A DNA stretch of 11,033 bases. It comes from Candidatus Saccharimonadota bacterium (lineage in GTDB: Bacteria > Patescibacteriota > Saccharimonadia > UBA4664). Shown here one piece after another: positions 1-6,882 of this stretch; position 1 is the stretch's first letter; each line of letters begins with the position of its first letter. Position numbers and translations under genes: made by a program. The DNA lies in assembly GCA_029237755.1 (NCBI GenBank), contig JAQZBT010000022.1:1-11033 (forward strand). Direction: 5' to 3'. The notes under the pieces were generated by a model. The model was not told the DNA's origin. It saw nothing but the letters and a program-made list of their open reading frames with translations, and ran no database searches.

Positions 1-357
1 TATCTGTTGGAAGTGGTTGGCGGTCAGATAACCGGTGGCGGATTCACCGATGCCGAACGATGGCGCCAGCGCTTGCTGCAGCCAGATCATGATGGCATCC
101 AGCCCGCCCCGCAGCAGCATAAAGCCGGCCACGATGAAGTACATGATGCCGATCTTCTTCGGGTCGACCGATGTCAGCCACTCCTTCCACAGCCAGGTCC
201 ACCGCTTCGTCACGGTCAGGAGTAGTACGAGGAACAGACCCAGGGCGATAAAGGATATCGAACCGGCGATAGTAAACCACTCATGGGGCAGCGCCCGCTC
301 ATCGAGCTTGCCGAGGATAACCTCTTTCCAGTCTATGTCAGTAAGAAAAGTCTTCAT
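1..357 (-). CDS. cyoB: Cytochrome bo3-type ubiquinol oxidase subunit I, N-terminal part (runs off left edge)
   Basis: This is the first 119 codons of the catalytic haem-copper subunit, which oxidises quinol and reduces O2 in the cytoplasmic membrane. The frame is open from the ATG at 357 to the window edge, so the gene is partial only because the window ends. Residues 29-49 form the first membrane helix. The stretch TSVDPKKIGIMYFIVAG (62-78) and the following LLRGGLD match the start of E. coli CyoB. The quinol-site residues known in E. coli (R71, D75, H98, Q101, I102) have counterparts here at R83, D87, H115, Q118 and I119, which argues for a quinol rather than a cytochrome c oxidase. By the same alignment W92 sits where E. 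coli has R80. The ATG overlaps the cyoA stop codon by one base (TGATG), so the two genes are translationally coupled. The haem and copper ligands lie outside the window. Confidence 0.93.
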   Translation of the reverse strand, partial: MKTFLTDIDWKEVILGKLDERALPHEWFTIAGSISFIALGLFLVLLLTVTKRWTWLWKEWLTSVDPKKIGIMYFIVAGFMLLRGGLDAIMIWLQQALAPSFGIGESATGYLTANHFQQI

Positions 358-1352
358 CAGTGGGTGTGACCTTCTGCGTGAGTGTGCGGCTCAGTTTCGG
401 CATGGGCGTCGCTATGCGGCTTGGGCGTCGGTTGCGCAGCGCCGTGCCCGCCATGCCCGTGGCCCCCACCGGCTGCCATGTATTTCATAAGCACTTTATC
501 ATAAAGGTTATCCTCGACAGCCGAGTAGACCACCTGCGGGTCGGCTTCTGAGGGCACGAGCAGTTCCTGGTATTCGTGGGTATCAAGCGTTTCCGGCGCC
601 ATCTTTACCACTCGCACCCATTCATCAAACTCCTCCTGGGAGCTGGCGCGGGCAGTAAACCTCATGTCGGCAAAGCCGGAACCCGTGATCTCGCCCGAGC
701 TCCCCGGGTAATCACCCTCTTCATTGGCCACGAGATTGAGCTGGTTCGTCATCCCGGTCATGGCGTACAGCATTCCGCTCAGGTTCGGGATCCAAAACGA
801 ACTCATCGGCGACTCGTCGGCCGTCAGGTCAAACTGCACCGGCCGGTCGACCGGGATCTGTACGAAGTTCACCGTGGCAATCTTCTGCTCGGGATAGATA
901 AAGACCCACTTCCAGCGCAGCGACACGACCTTGATATTGAGCGGCTTCTGGCTTGAAACGATGGCTTTTTTTGGCTCCAGCTTGTGTGTTGCCGGCACGA
1001 GCAAAAGGGAGAGAATGAGCATAAATACCGTTGGGATCCCCCAAATCGCCACGTCGAGACGCTTGCCGTAACGGGCATTGGGTTCATAGGCGGCCTTCTT
1101 GGGGCTCGATTCGCGGTACTTCCAGGCCACAAAGTAGGCGAAGATAAGTGACGGCACGATCAGTACCGCCAGCACTGCGGTGACCACCAAGCCCAAGTAC
1201 AACTCTTGCTGTGCAATCAGTCCCTTGGGATTTAGCAGTCTAACTTCACTACCGTTGAGCAATACCGTGATCAGCAGCACAAAAGCCAGCACGGCCAAAA
1301 ACAGGACCCGAAACAGGTTGCCTTGCCGCGGCTTTTTACTGCGTCTTGGCAT
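357..1352 (-). CDS. cyoA: Cytochrome bo3-type ubiquinol oxidase subunit II
   Basis: CyoA is the membrane-anchored subunit with an extracytoplasmic cupredoxin domain that packs on CyoB. The 331 residues show a basic N-terminus, hydrophobic helices at about 14-33, 51-78 and 101-121, then a cupredoxin domain with LRWKWVFIYPEQ (145-156), SSFWIPNLSGMLYAMTGMTNQL (about 184-205) and GSGFADMRFTA (224-234), all close to E. coli CyoA. There is no CuA cysteine pair, as expected for a quinol oxidase. Where E. coli has the lipobox cysteine (LLSGC), this protein has LLNGS (31-35), so it should not be a lipoprotein and the first helix probably stays uncleaved. The C-terminus (295-331) carries nine histidines in Gly/His/Thr-rich sequence. 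The ATG at 1352 has only a weak GGGG motif upstream. An extended -10 lies about 40 bases before it. The order cyoA-cyoB is the usual operon order. Confidence 0.95.
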   Translation of the reverse strand: MPRRSKKPRQGNLFRVLFLAVLAFVLLITVLLNGSEVRLLNPKGLIAQQELYLGLVVTAVLAVLIVPSLIFAYFVAWKYRESSPKKAAYEPNARYGKRLDVAIWGIPTVFMLILSLLLVPATHKLEPKKAIVSSQKPLNIKVVSLRWKWVFIYPEQKIATVNFVQIPVDRPVQFDLTADESPMSSFWIPNLSGMLYAMTGMTNQLNLVANEEGDYPGSSGEITGSGFADMRFTARASSQEEFDEWVRVVKMAPETLDTHEYQELLVPSEADPQVVYSAVEDNLYDKVLMKYMAAGGGHGHGGHGAAQPTPKPHSDAHAETEPHTHAEGHTH

Positions 1353-1393
1353 CAGCCCCGCACCATCGAGAGATAAGCGTAAACATTATGAAT

Positions 1394-1402
1394 ACTATAT
1401 CA
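1394..1402 (-). promoter_or_regulatory. Putative extended -10 promoter of cyoA
   Basis: On the minus strand the bases read TGATATAGT, one mismatch from the extended -10 consensus TGnTATAAT. Transcription would start near 1387, leaving a leader of about 35 bases before cyoA. No good -35 box is visible, which is common for extended -10 promoters. It lies in the 97-base gap after the dockerin-glycosidase gene, and no hairpin terminator was seen in that gap, so read-through from the upstream gene is also possible. Confidence 0.4.
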
Positions 1403-1449
1403 GGAGTCACAAAAGAGTTCACGCCCTGACCCGAGCGATTACTCGTGTA

Positions 1450-2607
1450 TCAGTGCGGGTTATTGTCGACCAGGTTGTTCCACACGGTAAACTCGGGCGT
1501 ACCGGTGAGAATCTGGTTGTAGTCGTTGGCTAGCTGGTGCGCGGAGGTGTTGTAGTCGTACAGCATGACGTAGCGGGCGCCGGCGTCGATCATCAGCTTG
1601 GTTTGGGCCGCAAACCAGTTGGCCCGCGGCGTGCCGGTCGTGTCCCACGGTTGCCGCGATGTGCCGTGCTCGGGCACGCCCCAGCCGATCCAGCCGGCTG
1701 ACGGGTTGCGCGTCATGAACGTTTTGACCCCGGCGATCTCATCGGCGTAACTGGTGTCGTAGGTCGGACCAGTGCTGTCATGCACGCCGTCGGCATCCAA
1801 TCCCACCAGGTCGCCCTTCAAGCCGTACCACGGCTGGCGGACCGACTCTGAGGTGTAGTTGGCGAAGAAGCCGCCGGTCATGGTAGCCGCCACCAGAACA
1901 GTCGGCTTCACTCGCTGCTTGATCTCATATAGACGGTTCTTGGCCTTGATCATGTCGGTGATGCCGGTGCCGGTGAGACCATCGTTATCGGGCTCGTGAT
2001 AAAACTCGATCACGTCGCCCGCCGGCGTGCGCTGGATCAGCGCCTCAATCTGAGTATCCAGCGCACCGCTATTTACCTGCGACACACTTGGCCGATAGGA
2101 AGTATGAACTATCGACGCTCCGCTCGGATGATTTGGCCCCGTCGTGATATCACCGTTAAACTGTCGGATCGCCGCTCCTGTGCCCCATTTGTTCAAAACG
2201 GACTGGGCCGCTGTGAGGGAGGTGCCGCCAGGATTGGCCGGGCAGGCGCCAATGTAGGTGTTGATTCCCCCCGTAGGCGGCGTCGGCGTTGGCGTGGCGG
2301 GCGTTGGCGTGGGTGTTGCCACCGCCGAACCCCAGTGGCTCAGTAATGTCGACAAGTCGATGATATTGACCGTGCCATTGCCGTCCAGGTCGCCCTTCAG
2401 GCCGGAAGCCGTCTTGGACCAGTTCGACAACAGGATGGAAAAGTCCATCACATCGACTTTGCCATCGGAGTTGAGATCAGACGTAGCACTATAAGCTGCC
2501 CGGGTAGCAAACCACAACGCACCGGCGAATCCGGCCGCCAGGAAAGCTGCCAACATCACCGCTATGGCCGGGCGGGAGATGCGTTGGCGTTTTTTGATGG
2601 GTGGCAT
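1450..2607 (-). CDS. Dockerin-containing, exported glycoside hydrolase-like protein
   Basis: This gene encodes a surface or secreted protein with a type I dockerin-like Ca-binding module followed by a probable glycosidase domain. Numbered from an upstream ATG at 2625 (391 aa), residues 1-17 are very basic and 18-40 form a signal peptide or anchor. Two EF-hand-like loops follow: DLNSDGKVDVMD (50-61) and DLDGNGTVNIID (79-90), with all acidic positions intact. A Thr-Pro linker spans 104-117. The rest (about 120-391) looks like a clan GH-A TIM barrel: EFYHEPDND (E211 a candidate acid/base) and WGVPEHGTS (E319 a candidate nucleophile). The exact GH family is not recognised; GH26- or GH39-like are options. 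I prefer the ATG at 2607, because AAGGA sits five bases upstream of it, while the ATG at 2625 has no ribosome-binding site. No cohesin or scaffoldin is in the window, so the dockerin may act in self-association or Ca binding. Confidence 0.8.
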   Translation of the reverse strand: MPPIKKRQRISRPAIAVMLAAFLAAGFAGALWFATRAAYSATSDLNSDGKVDVMDFSILLSNWSKTASGLKGDLDGNGTVNIIDLSTLLSHWGSAVATPTPTPATPTPTPPTGGINTYIGACPANPGGTSLTAAQSVLNKWGTGAAIRQFNGDITTGPNHPSGASIVHTSYRPSVSQVNSGALDTQIEALIQRTPAGDVIEFYHEPDNDGLTGTGITDMIKAKNRLYEIKQRVKPTVLVAATMTGGFFANYTSESVRQPWYGLKGDLVGLDADGVHDSTGPTYDTSYADEIAGVKTFMTRNPSAGWIGWGVPEHGTSRQPWDTTGTPRANWFAAQTKLMIDAGARYVMLYDYNTSAHQLANDYNQILTGTPEFTVWNNLVDNNPH

Positions 2608-2649
2608 GCGTTTCCTTGTGTTCATAGATAGCCGCCGGACGTTACGCTA

Positions 2650-2661
2650 ACTTTAGCATAA
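2650..2661 (-). promoter_or_regulatory. Putative promoter of the dockerin-glycosidase gene (TTATGCTA motif)
   Basis: The minus strand reads TTATGCTAAAGT, an extended -10 (TGC plus TAAAGT) with a predicted start near 2643. It shares its first eight bases with the promoters proposed at 5819-5830 and 9600-9611. No clear -35 is present. The bases GCTAAAGTTAGC (a 5-2-5 inverted repeat, 2646-2657) overlap the -10 and could be an operator. Confidence 0.45.
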
Positions 2662-2749
2662 GCACAATAATAATACCCGGTTTCTCTTTAGCGGCACCAA
2701 AAGTAACCGTCGAATGCCGCGCTTTTTTGGCTTTTATGGGCTGCTGCGT

Positions 2750-2771
2750 CGTCCATGGACGGGCGTAGTAT
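2750..2771 (+). promoter_or_regulatory. Candidate promoter and operator of the MFS operon
   Basis: A 12-base perfect palindrome, CGTCCATGGACG (2750-2761), lies just upstream of TAGTAT (2766-2771), a 4/6 match to the -10 consensus. The -10 ends six bases before the MFS start codon at 2778, which would place +1 on the A of ATG and make the mRNA leaderless. No Shine-Dalgarno sequence precedes that ATG, which agrees. A palindrome between -35 and -10 of an efflux gene fits a local repressor site, but no regulator gene is adjacent. The -35 is poor. Confidence 0.3.
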
Positions 2772-2777
2772 CGACGC

Positions 2778-4364
2778 ATGGCAAACCAGCAACCACCACC
2801 GGCGTCCGACGGGAGCACCAAACTCTCGATATTATTGGCGCTGGCTATGTTTGTACTGGTTGTGGACACCTCTCTTATGAATGTGTCTCTCTCGGCGGTT
2901 GTCGATGACCTCGACACTGACATCTCCAGCGTCCAAGCCGCCATCGCACTGGAGGCGCTCGTCTCGGCCGCCTTCATCCTTATCAGCAGCAAGATCGGGG
3001 ATATCTTCGGCCGCAAACGCGCCTATATTCTCGGGTTGATCGCCTACGCGATCGGCGCCATCACCATGACACTCACCCCGAGCATCCAGCCGCTGATAAT
3101 TTTCTGGGCCATCATCGGCGGCCTGGGCGCGTCACTACTGCTGCCGGCCATGCAGTCGCTCATCCACGGCAACTTTACCGGCGCGGCCCAGAAGAAGACC
3201 TATGCGCTGGTCGGGGCCGCCGCCGCCATCGCCGCCGCCGTCGGGCCGCTGCTCGGCGGTTTCCTCACGACCTTCATCTCCTGGCGCGCCGGGTTCTTCC
3301 TGGAGGCAGTCATCATCGCGGTCATACTATTGAATTCCAAACTTATCAAAGACGTGCAGGTCGAAGGCGAGAAGAAGATCGACCTGGTCGGAGCCGGGCT
3401 GTCGGTGGTGGGTATGGGCGGCGTCGTCTTGGGTATCTTGCTCTGGCAGGAAGGCGCCGAGTCGGTCGGAGGAGTCATTGCTATCGGGCTCATCGGCCTC
3501 GCTACTTTGGGCTGGTGGCTGGTGAAGCGCAAACGTGAGGGCAAGCTACCGCTCATCGATCCGGATCTGTTCCGCAAGCCCAATTTCCGGCTCGGTATCT
3601 CTCAGGTCATGATGCAAAACATCATTCTCGGCGGCGCCATGATCGCTCTGCCCATCTTTCTGCAGATGACGCTCGAGTATAACGCCATGCAGACCGGTCT
3701 TACCCTGGCGCCACTGTCACTCACCATGTTTGGAATGGCCCTGCTCGCCGGCAAGAAAGCCGGGAAGCGCCGCCCCGCCAGTATTATTCGCACCGGCTAC
3801 ATTCTTGCGACCACCGGTCTGCTCCTTATACTTCCGCTGGTTCCGCGCGCCGATTCAGGTTGGTGGCTCTTTATCCCCCTGGCGATCGCCGGCGCCGGTC
3901 TCGGGCTGCTCGTATCCCAGCTCAATAACTACACCCTCGCGCCCATCGACGAGGCCCGCGTGAGTGAGGCGGCCGGCGTCAACTCAGCCTCCGGGTCGTT
4001 CGGACTATCCTTCGGTCTGGCCATGGCCGGCGGCCTGATGCTCGCCACCCTGGCGACCTCATTTACCTCGTTGGCCCAACAATCTGCCGTCCTGCCGCCA
4101 GCCGATCAGGAAAAGATTGCGACGGCGCTGCAGCATGACGCGGAGGTGATGAGCAACACCCAGCTGGAGTCCCAAGTCAAGGACCAGCCGGACGCGATCA
4201 AGGACGAAATCCTGCGTATCAACACGGAATCGCGTGAAGTGGCCCTGCAGATTGCCTTACTGGTGCCGATTCTTGCCGGTATCATTGGCATATACAACTC
4301 GTTTAGAATGCTGCGCCTGCCCGATATCAAACCTTCAGCCGACATCCCGGAAGGATTCGCATGA
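2778..4364 (+). CDS. MFS multidrug efflux transporter, DHA2 (EmrB/QacA-like, 14 TM)
   Basis: This gene encodes a 528-residue proton-coupled drug or metabolite exporter of the inner membrane, the normal length for the 14-helix DHA2 family. Visible hallmarks are the helix 1 motif VDTSLMNVSLSAV (29-41, D30 as in LDxTIVNVALP), the loop 2-3 motif A GDIFGRKRAYILG (74-86), and helix 5 motif C ending AVGPLLGG (154-161). About fourteen hydrophobic segments are present. A hydrophilic stretch at about 427-492 before the last helix is typical of the EmrB/QacA group. No ribosome-binding site precedes the ATG, and the -10-like TAGTAT six bases upstream suggests leaderless expression. The stop overlaps the next start (ATGA), so it forms an operon with the SRPBCC gene. 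The substrate cannot be inferred. Confidence 0.9.
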   Translation: MANQQPPPASDGSTKLSILLALAMFVLVVDTSLMNVSLSAVVDDLDTDISSVQAAIALEALVSAAFILISSKIGDIFGRKRAYILGLIAYAIGAITMTLTPSIQPLIIFWAIIGGLGASLLLPAMQSLIHGNFTGAAQKKTYALVGAAAAIAAAVGPLLGGFLTTFISWRAGFFLEAVIIAVILLNSKLIKDVQVEGEKKIDLVGAGLSVVGMGGVVLGILLWQEGAESVGGVIAIGLIGLATLGWWLVKRKREGKLPLIDPDLFRKPNFRLGISQVMMQNIILGGAMIALPIFLQMTLEYNAMQTGLTLAPLSLTMFGMALLAGKKAGKRRPASIIRTGYILATTGLLLILPLVPRADSGWWLFIPLAIAGAGLGLLVSQLNNYTLAPIDEARVSEAAGVNSASGSFGLSFGLAMAGGLMLATLATSFTSLAQQSAVLPPADQEKIATALQHDAEVMSNTQLESQVKDQPDAIKDEILRINTESREVALQIALLVPILAGIIGIYNSFRMLRLPDIKPSADIPEGFA

Positions 4365-4771
4365 GCAAACCGCTGACCGTTCAAACCACCGTTAAGGCTC
4401 CCATTGCAATAGTGTGGGAGAGTTGGAATTCGCCTGCAGCCATTACTAAGTGGGCGTTTGCCTCAGACGACTGGGAGGCTCCGGCTGCCGAAAATGATCT
4501 GCGCGAGGGCGGTAACTTCAAGACCGTCATGGCTGCCAAAAACGGCAGCGCCCAGTTTGACTTCGCCGGCAAGTACACGGCGGTGAAGAAACCCGAGCTC
4601 ATCGAGTACGACATGGAGGACGGGCGTCATGTGAAGGTGGAGTTCAAACCCACGCCAGACGGTGTGCTGGTCACTGAAACCTTCGATCCCGAGTCCGAAA
4701 ACCCTCCCGCCAAGCAAATCGAAGGGTGGCACGCCATCCTGACCAACTTCAAAAAATTCGTCGAGCGCTAG
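4361..4771 (+). CDS. SRPBCC (AHSA1/START-like) domain protein
   Basis: This is a 136-residue cytoplasmic single-domain protein of the AHSA1-like SRPBCC superfamily, which binds hydrophobic ligands in a helix-grip cavity. The N-terminal strand TVQTTVKAPIAIVWESW (6-22), the segment ITKWAFASDDWEA (28-40), LREGGNFKTVM (47-57) and the closing helix with W123 and NFKKFVE (129-135) follow the family plan over its full length. Its ATG overlaps the MFS stop (ATGA), and AAGGA lies six bases upstream inside the MFS gene, so translation is coupled. Its stop shares the bases CTAG with the stop of the convergent GH5 gene. The pairing with an efflux pump may mean ligand sensing or detoxification, but this is a guess; the ligand is unknown. 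Confidence 0.87.
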   Translation: MSKPLTVQTTVKAPIAIVWESWNSPAAITKWAFASDDWEAPAAENDLREGGNFKTVMAAKNGSAQFDFAGKYTAVKKPELIEYDMEDGRHVKVEFKPTPDGVLVTETFDPESENPPAKQIEGWHAILTNFKKFVER

Positions 4772-5778
4772 GCGCCGGGCCCCAGTTTGGGCAGTTCGAT
4801 CAACCCCGCCTCGACCATCGACCGGAAGTTCCACTGCCCCGGCTTTTCAGTCTTGTAGCTCCAGTAGAACCAACCGGCGTGTTCCTCGTATTGCCTCAGC
4901 TGCTCCTGGACGTAGCGCCGGAACAGTTCCTTGTGCTCCGATTGCGGGACGCTGCGCATCGTTTCGCCACTGATCACGCCACTCCATTCACCAATAATCA
5001 GCGGATGCCGCTGTGACAACCGCTGCAACACCCGGCGCCGCCGCTGCATCTTGCTCCAATACCACTGCAGCGGCCGGTAGGTCGCCCCGATCGTCGCCAT
5101 ATGGTAGAGGTGTACGTCCATCACTACCGCATCCTTGGCCCGCGGCAGCACCCACGACATCAGTCGCGGCGTGAACGCATCGCTGTACACGAAGCGCGTG
5201 TGAGGACGCAAAATCGTCCGCAGCCGCTCAAACGCATCGTGGTAAAACTTCCTCAGCTTGAAGTGAAACAGCCCCAGCTTCGGCTCATTTATGACCTGAT
5301 ACCCCCACAGGTTGGGGTAGTCCCGGTAGCGTTTGGCAATCTGCTCCACCGACTTTAGGCTCTCCACCCGGTTGCGCCGGCGCCGAAACCAGTTCGCCTT
5401 ACCGACGCGCCCGCTATGGTCGCGACCGTTCTGCGATCCCTGCAGTCCGTGCACATCCAGGACCACCTGCAGACCGTACTTGGCCGCCGTATCCATCGCC
5501 CAATCCAGATGAGCTCTCGCCCCCACGAAAGGCGCCTCGCCTTCGAGTACCCAGTAGCCTACCGGAATGCGCACTGCATTGATGCCATTTGCGGCCAGCC
5601 AACGGAAGTCACCCTCCGTGATCCAACTGCGCCGGTGCTCCTCGAGCTTCATGGCAGCGCCCGGCGCGCCCATAAATGAGAACTCGTCTTTGGCGTCTGT
5701 GCCCGCGAATAACGACGGTGTCATCCACCGCTCCAGTAGCAGCCACCCACCTAGATTTACACCATGTAACACTTGCAT
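4768..5778 (-). CDS. Glycoside hydrolase family 5, exo-beta-1,3-glucanase-like
   Basis: This is a 336-residue retaining glycosidase with a TIM-barrel fold. The start HGVNLGGWLLLERWMTPSLF (5-24) and the strand DVHGLQGSQNGRDHSG (108-123) are the signatures of the fungal Exg1-type group (GH5_9). The acid/base is E165 in VINEP, the nucleophile is E264 in IIGEWS, and H223/Y225 in DVHLYH and W306 in FYWSYK sit where the substrate is held. There is no signal peptide, because the barrel begins at residue 4, so the enzyme should act inside the cell or be released some other way. The length is that of a bare catalytic domain; fungal members are longer. The ATG at 5778 has no strong ribosome-binding site. 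The gene is convergent with the SRPBCC gene and divergent from the FAM151-like gene. The exact substrate (1,3- or 1,6-beta-glucan) is not certain. Confidence 0.88.
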   Translation of the reverse strand: MQVLHGVNLGGWLLLERWMTPSLFAGTDAKDEFSFMGAPGAAMKLEEHRRSWITEGDFRWLAANGINAVRIPVGYWVLEGEAPFVGARAHLDWAMDTAAKYGLQVVLDVHGLQGSQNGRDHSGRVGKANWFRRRRNRVESLKSVEQIAKRYRDYPNLWGYQVINEPKLGLFHFKLRKFYHDAFERLRTILRPHTRFVYSDAFTPRLMSWVLPRAKDAVVMDVHLYHMATIGATYRPLQWYWSKMQRRRRVLQRLSQRHPLIIGEWSGVISGETMRSVPQSEHKELFRRYVQEQLRQYEEHAGWFYWSYKTEKPGQWNFRSMVEAGLIELPKLGPGA

Positions 5779-5818
5779 AACATAAACCTATCTGTCGTGG
5801 CTGAGGTTTGGCTGAGCC

Positions 5819-5848
5819 AGATTAGCATAAGAGACTTGGCCATTTCCA
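5819..5848 (-). promoter_or_regulatory. Putative promoter of the GH5 gene
   Basis: On the minus strand TTATGCTAATCT (5830 to 5819) is an extended -10 with TAATCT as the hexamer. TGGAAA at 5848-5843 (4/6) could be the -35 with an 18-base spacer. Transcription would start near 5812, giving a leader of about 34 bases. It interleaves with the opposite promoter proposed at 5836-5864. Confidence 0.45.
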
Positions 5849-5864
5849 CCAGATACGCTACCAT
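5836..5864 (+). promoter_or_regulatory. Putative promoter of the FAM151-like gene
   Basis: TTGGCC (5836-5841, 4/6 to TTGACA), a 17-base spacer and TACCAT (5859-5864, 4/6 to TATAAT) make a plausible promoter. The wider block TACGCTACCAT resembles the TATGCTAnnAT motif used elsewhere in the window. The predicted +1 is at 5871, which is the first base of an in-frame ATC codon at the natural N-terminus of the downstream protein. The ATG at 5863 would lie inside the promoter and not be transcribed. Confidence 0.38.
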
Positions 5865-5870
5865 GGACAT

Positions 5871-6674
5871 ATCGACTTCCTGGATTACCTTACTCAGCAT
5901 CATGGAATTCAGCACCCGGGCGAAATCACCTGGGGGCATGGCATTAACTCAAAAGCCGAACTGCAAGCGGCGCTCAATGACCCCGATACCATGTTCATCG
6001 AGGCTGACGTCTATGTCTCACCCGATGGCCTACCGGTTATGGACCATCCCACGGACGACGCCGCCCGCGACATCACGCGTACCGGCACGCCGGTCGAAGT
6101 ACACAAAGCCGGCGGCAGTGACCTCTCGTTTGAAGAGTTCATATCCCGTGTCGTTGAGTCCAATAAAGGCATTAAAATCGACTTCAAGGCCGCCAGCATC
6201 GTGGAGCCCGTCCTCAAGCGCGTGGCGGAACTCCGCCCCGAGCAACCAGTCATATTCAATGCCGACGTACTCCAAGCCGAGCAGGCATCCAAGCCTCACA
6301 TCGGCCCCGAGTTTATTGAGCTCTGCCGCCAATACTACCCGCAGGGCACGCTCTCTATCGCCTGGAAGACCAACCCTGAAGTGCCATACTCAGAACACGA
6401 CATTAAAGCGATGCGGGTTCTGTTGCAGGACCTGGACAATGTCATCCTCTGCGTGCGCGCCTGCCTGGCACAGGAGGCCTGGGATCAAATGGAACAGCTC
6501 ATCGATGGCCGCGACGACCGCTGCCTCCTCCTCTGGAATAACGAGATTGTAGAGCCCGAGTTGAAGGAATGGATCGAGAACAATACCGACCCTCGCCGCA
6601 CCCTCTACGACCTCATCGGCCAAGAAAAGCAGCGGCTGGCTCTGAATCTACCGGAGCCTGCTACGACAAAGTGA
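5871..6674 (+). CDS. FAM151/menorin (DUF2181) family protein, start codon unclear
   Basis: The protein matches animal FAM151B over its length, though its function in bacteria is unknown. Numbered from 5871 (267 aa), the shared blocks are EITWGHGINSKAEL (18-31), MFIEADVYVSPDGLPVMDHP (41-60), SNKGIKIDFKAASIVEP (97-113) and VIFNADVL (127-134). The order H23, E44/D46, H59, K102/D104 recalls glycerophosphodiester phosphodiesterases, so a phosphodiesterase-like barrel is inferred. The first in-frame ATG is 5991, but a start there would cut off the conserved EITWGHG block. The frame stays open upstream to 5826 with no ATG, GTG or TTG. ATC at 5871 falls on the predicted transcription start and gives a natural length (human FAM151B is about 276 aa). 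Alternatives are a one-base indel near 5863, where an ATG lies in another frame, or a sequence error. There is no signal peptide. Confidence is high for the family and low for the start. Confidence 0.82.
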   Translation: MDFLDYLTQHHGIQHPGEITWGHGINSKAELQAALNDPDTMFIEADVYVSPDGLPVMDHPTDDAARDITRTGTPVEVHKAGGSDLSFEEFISRVVESNKGIKIDFKAASIVEPVLKRVAELRPEQPVIFNADVLQAEQASKPHIGPEFIELCRQYYPQGTLSIAWKTNPEVPYSEHDIKAMRVLLQDLDNVILCVRACLAQEAWDQMEQLIDGRDDRCLLLWNNEIVEPELKEWIENNTDPRRTLYDLIGQEKQRLALNLPEPATTK

Positions 6675-6783
6675 GGCTGAAGTCCGTCACCGTAAACCGC
6701 CGTGTCGCCCCGGCGTTAATCACGCTTATGCTTCAAGTTTGCCCCTTAGTAAACGGCTTCCAACCGCTCCGGCCCCCGTGGAA

Positions 6784-6813
6784 TTAGGCTCCAGCGACCG
6801 GAAAAGGTATAAT
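6784..6813 (+). promoter_or_regulatory. Promoter of the RRM protein gene
   Basis: TATAAT (6808-6813) is a perfect -10 hexamer, with TTAGGC (6784-6789) as a weak -35 at an 18-base spacing. Transcription should start near 6820, leaving an unusually long leader of about 134 bases before the ATG at 6954. The rest of the 279-base gap after 6674 holds no gene that I can support. A TTATGCT sequence at 6726-6732 may be a second, weaker promoter. Confidence 0.55.
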
Positions 6814-6882
6814 GTATACATCCAGAAACAAGTACGCTTGTCGATCGTTGGGTAGCCACTAGGAGCTGCCTGAGCCAATCTC

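Noticed and set aside
35..490. Plus-strand frame of 151 codons opposite cyoB/cyoA
   Set aside because: It lies antisense to two clearly recognised oxidase genes and shows no domain.
357..1352. Reading subunit II as a cytochrome c oxidase (CuA) subunit
   Set aside because: The CuA cysteine and histidine ligands are missing and the sequence follows CyoA; the neighbour has the quinol-site residues.
5773..6552. Long plus-strand frame of 259 codons overlapping the FAM151-like gene
   Set aside because: Its product is a low-complexity Ser/Pro/Arg/Thr-rich sequence typical of an out-of-frame reading, while the other frame matches a known family throughout.
6700..6722. CGCCG/CGGCG hairpin after the FAM151-like gene as a terminator
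   Set aside because: The stem is only five base pairs and no T-run follows.
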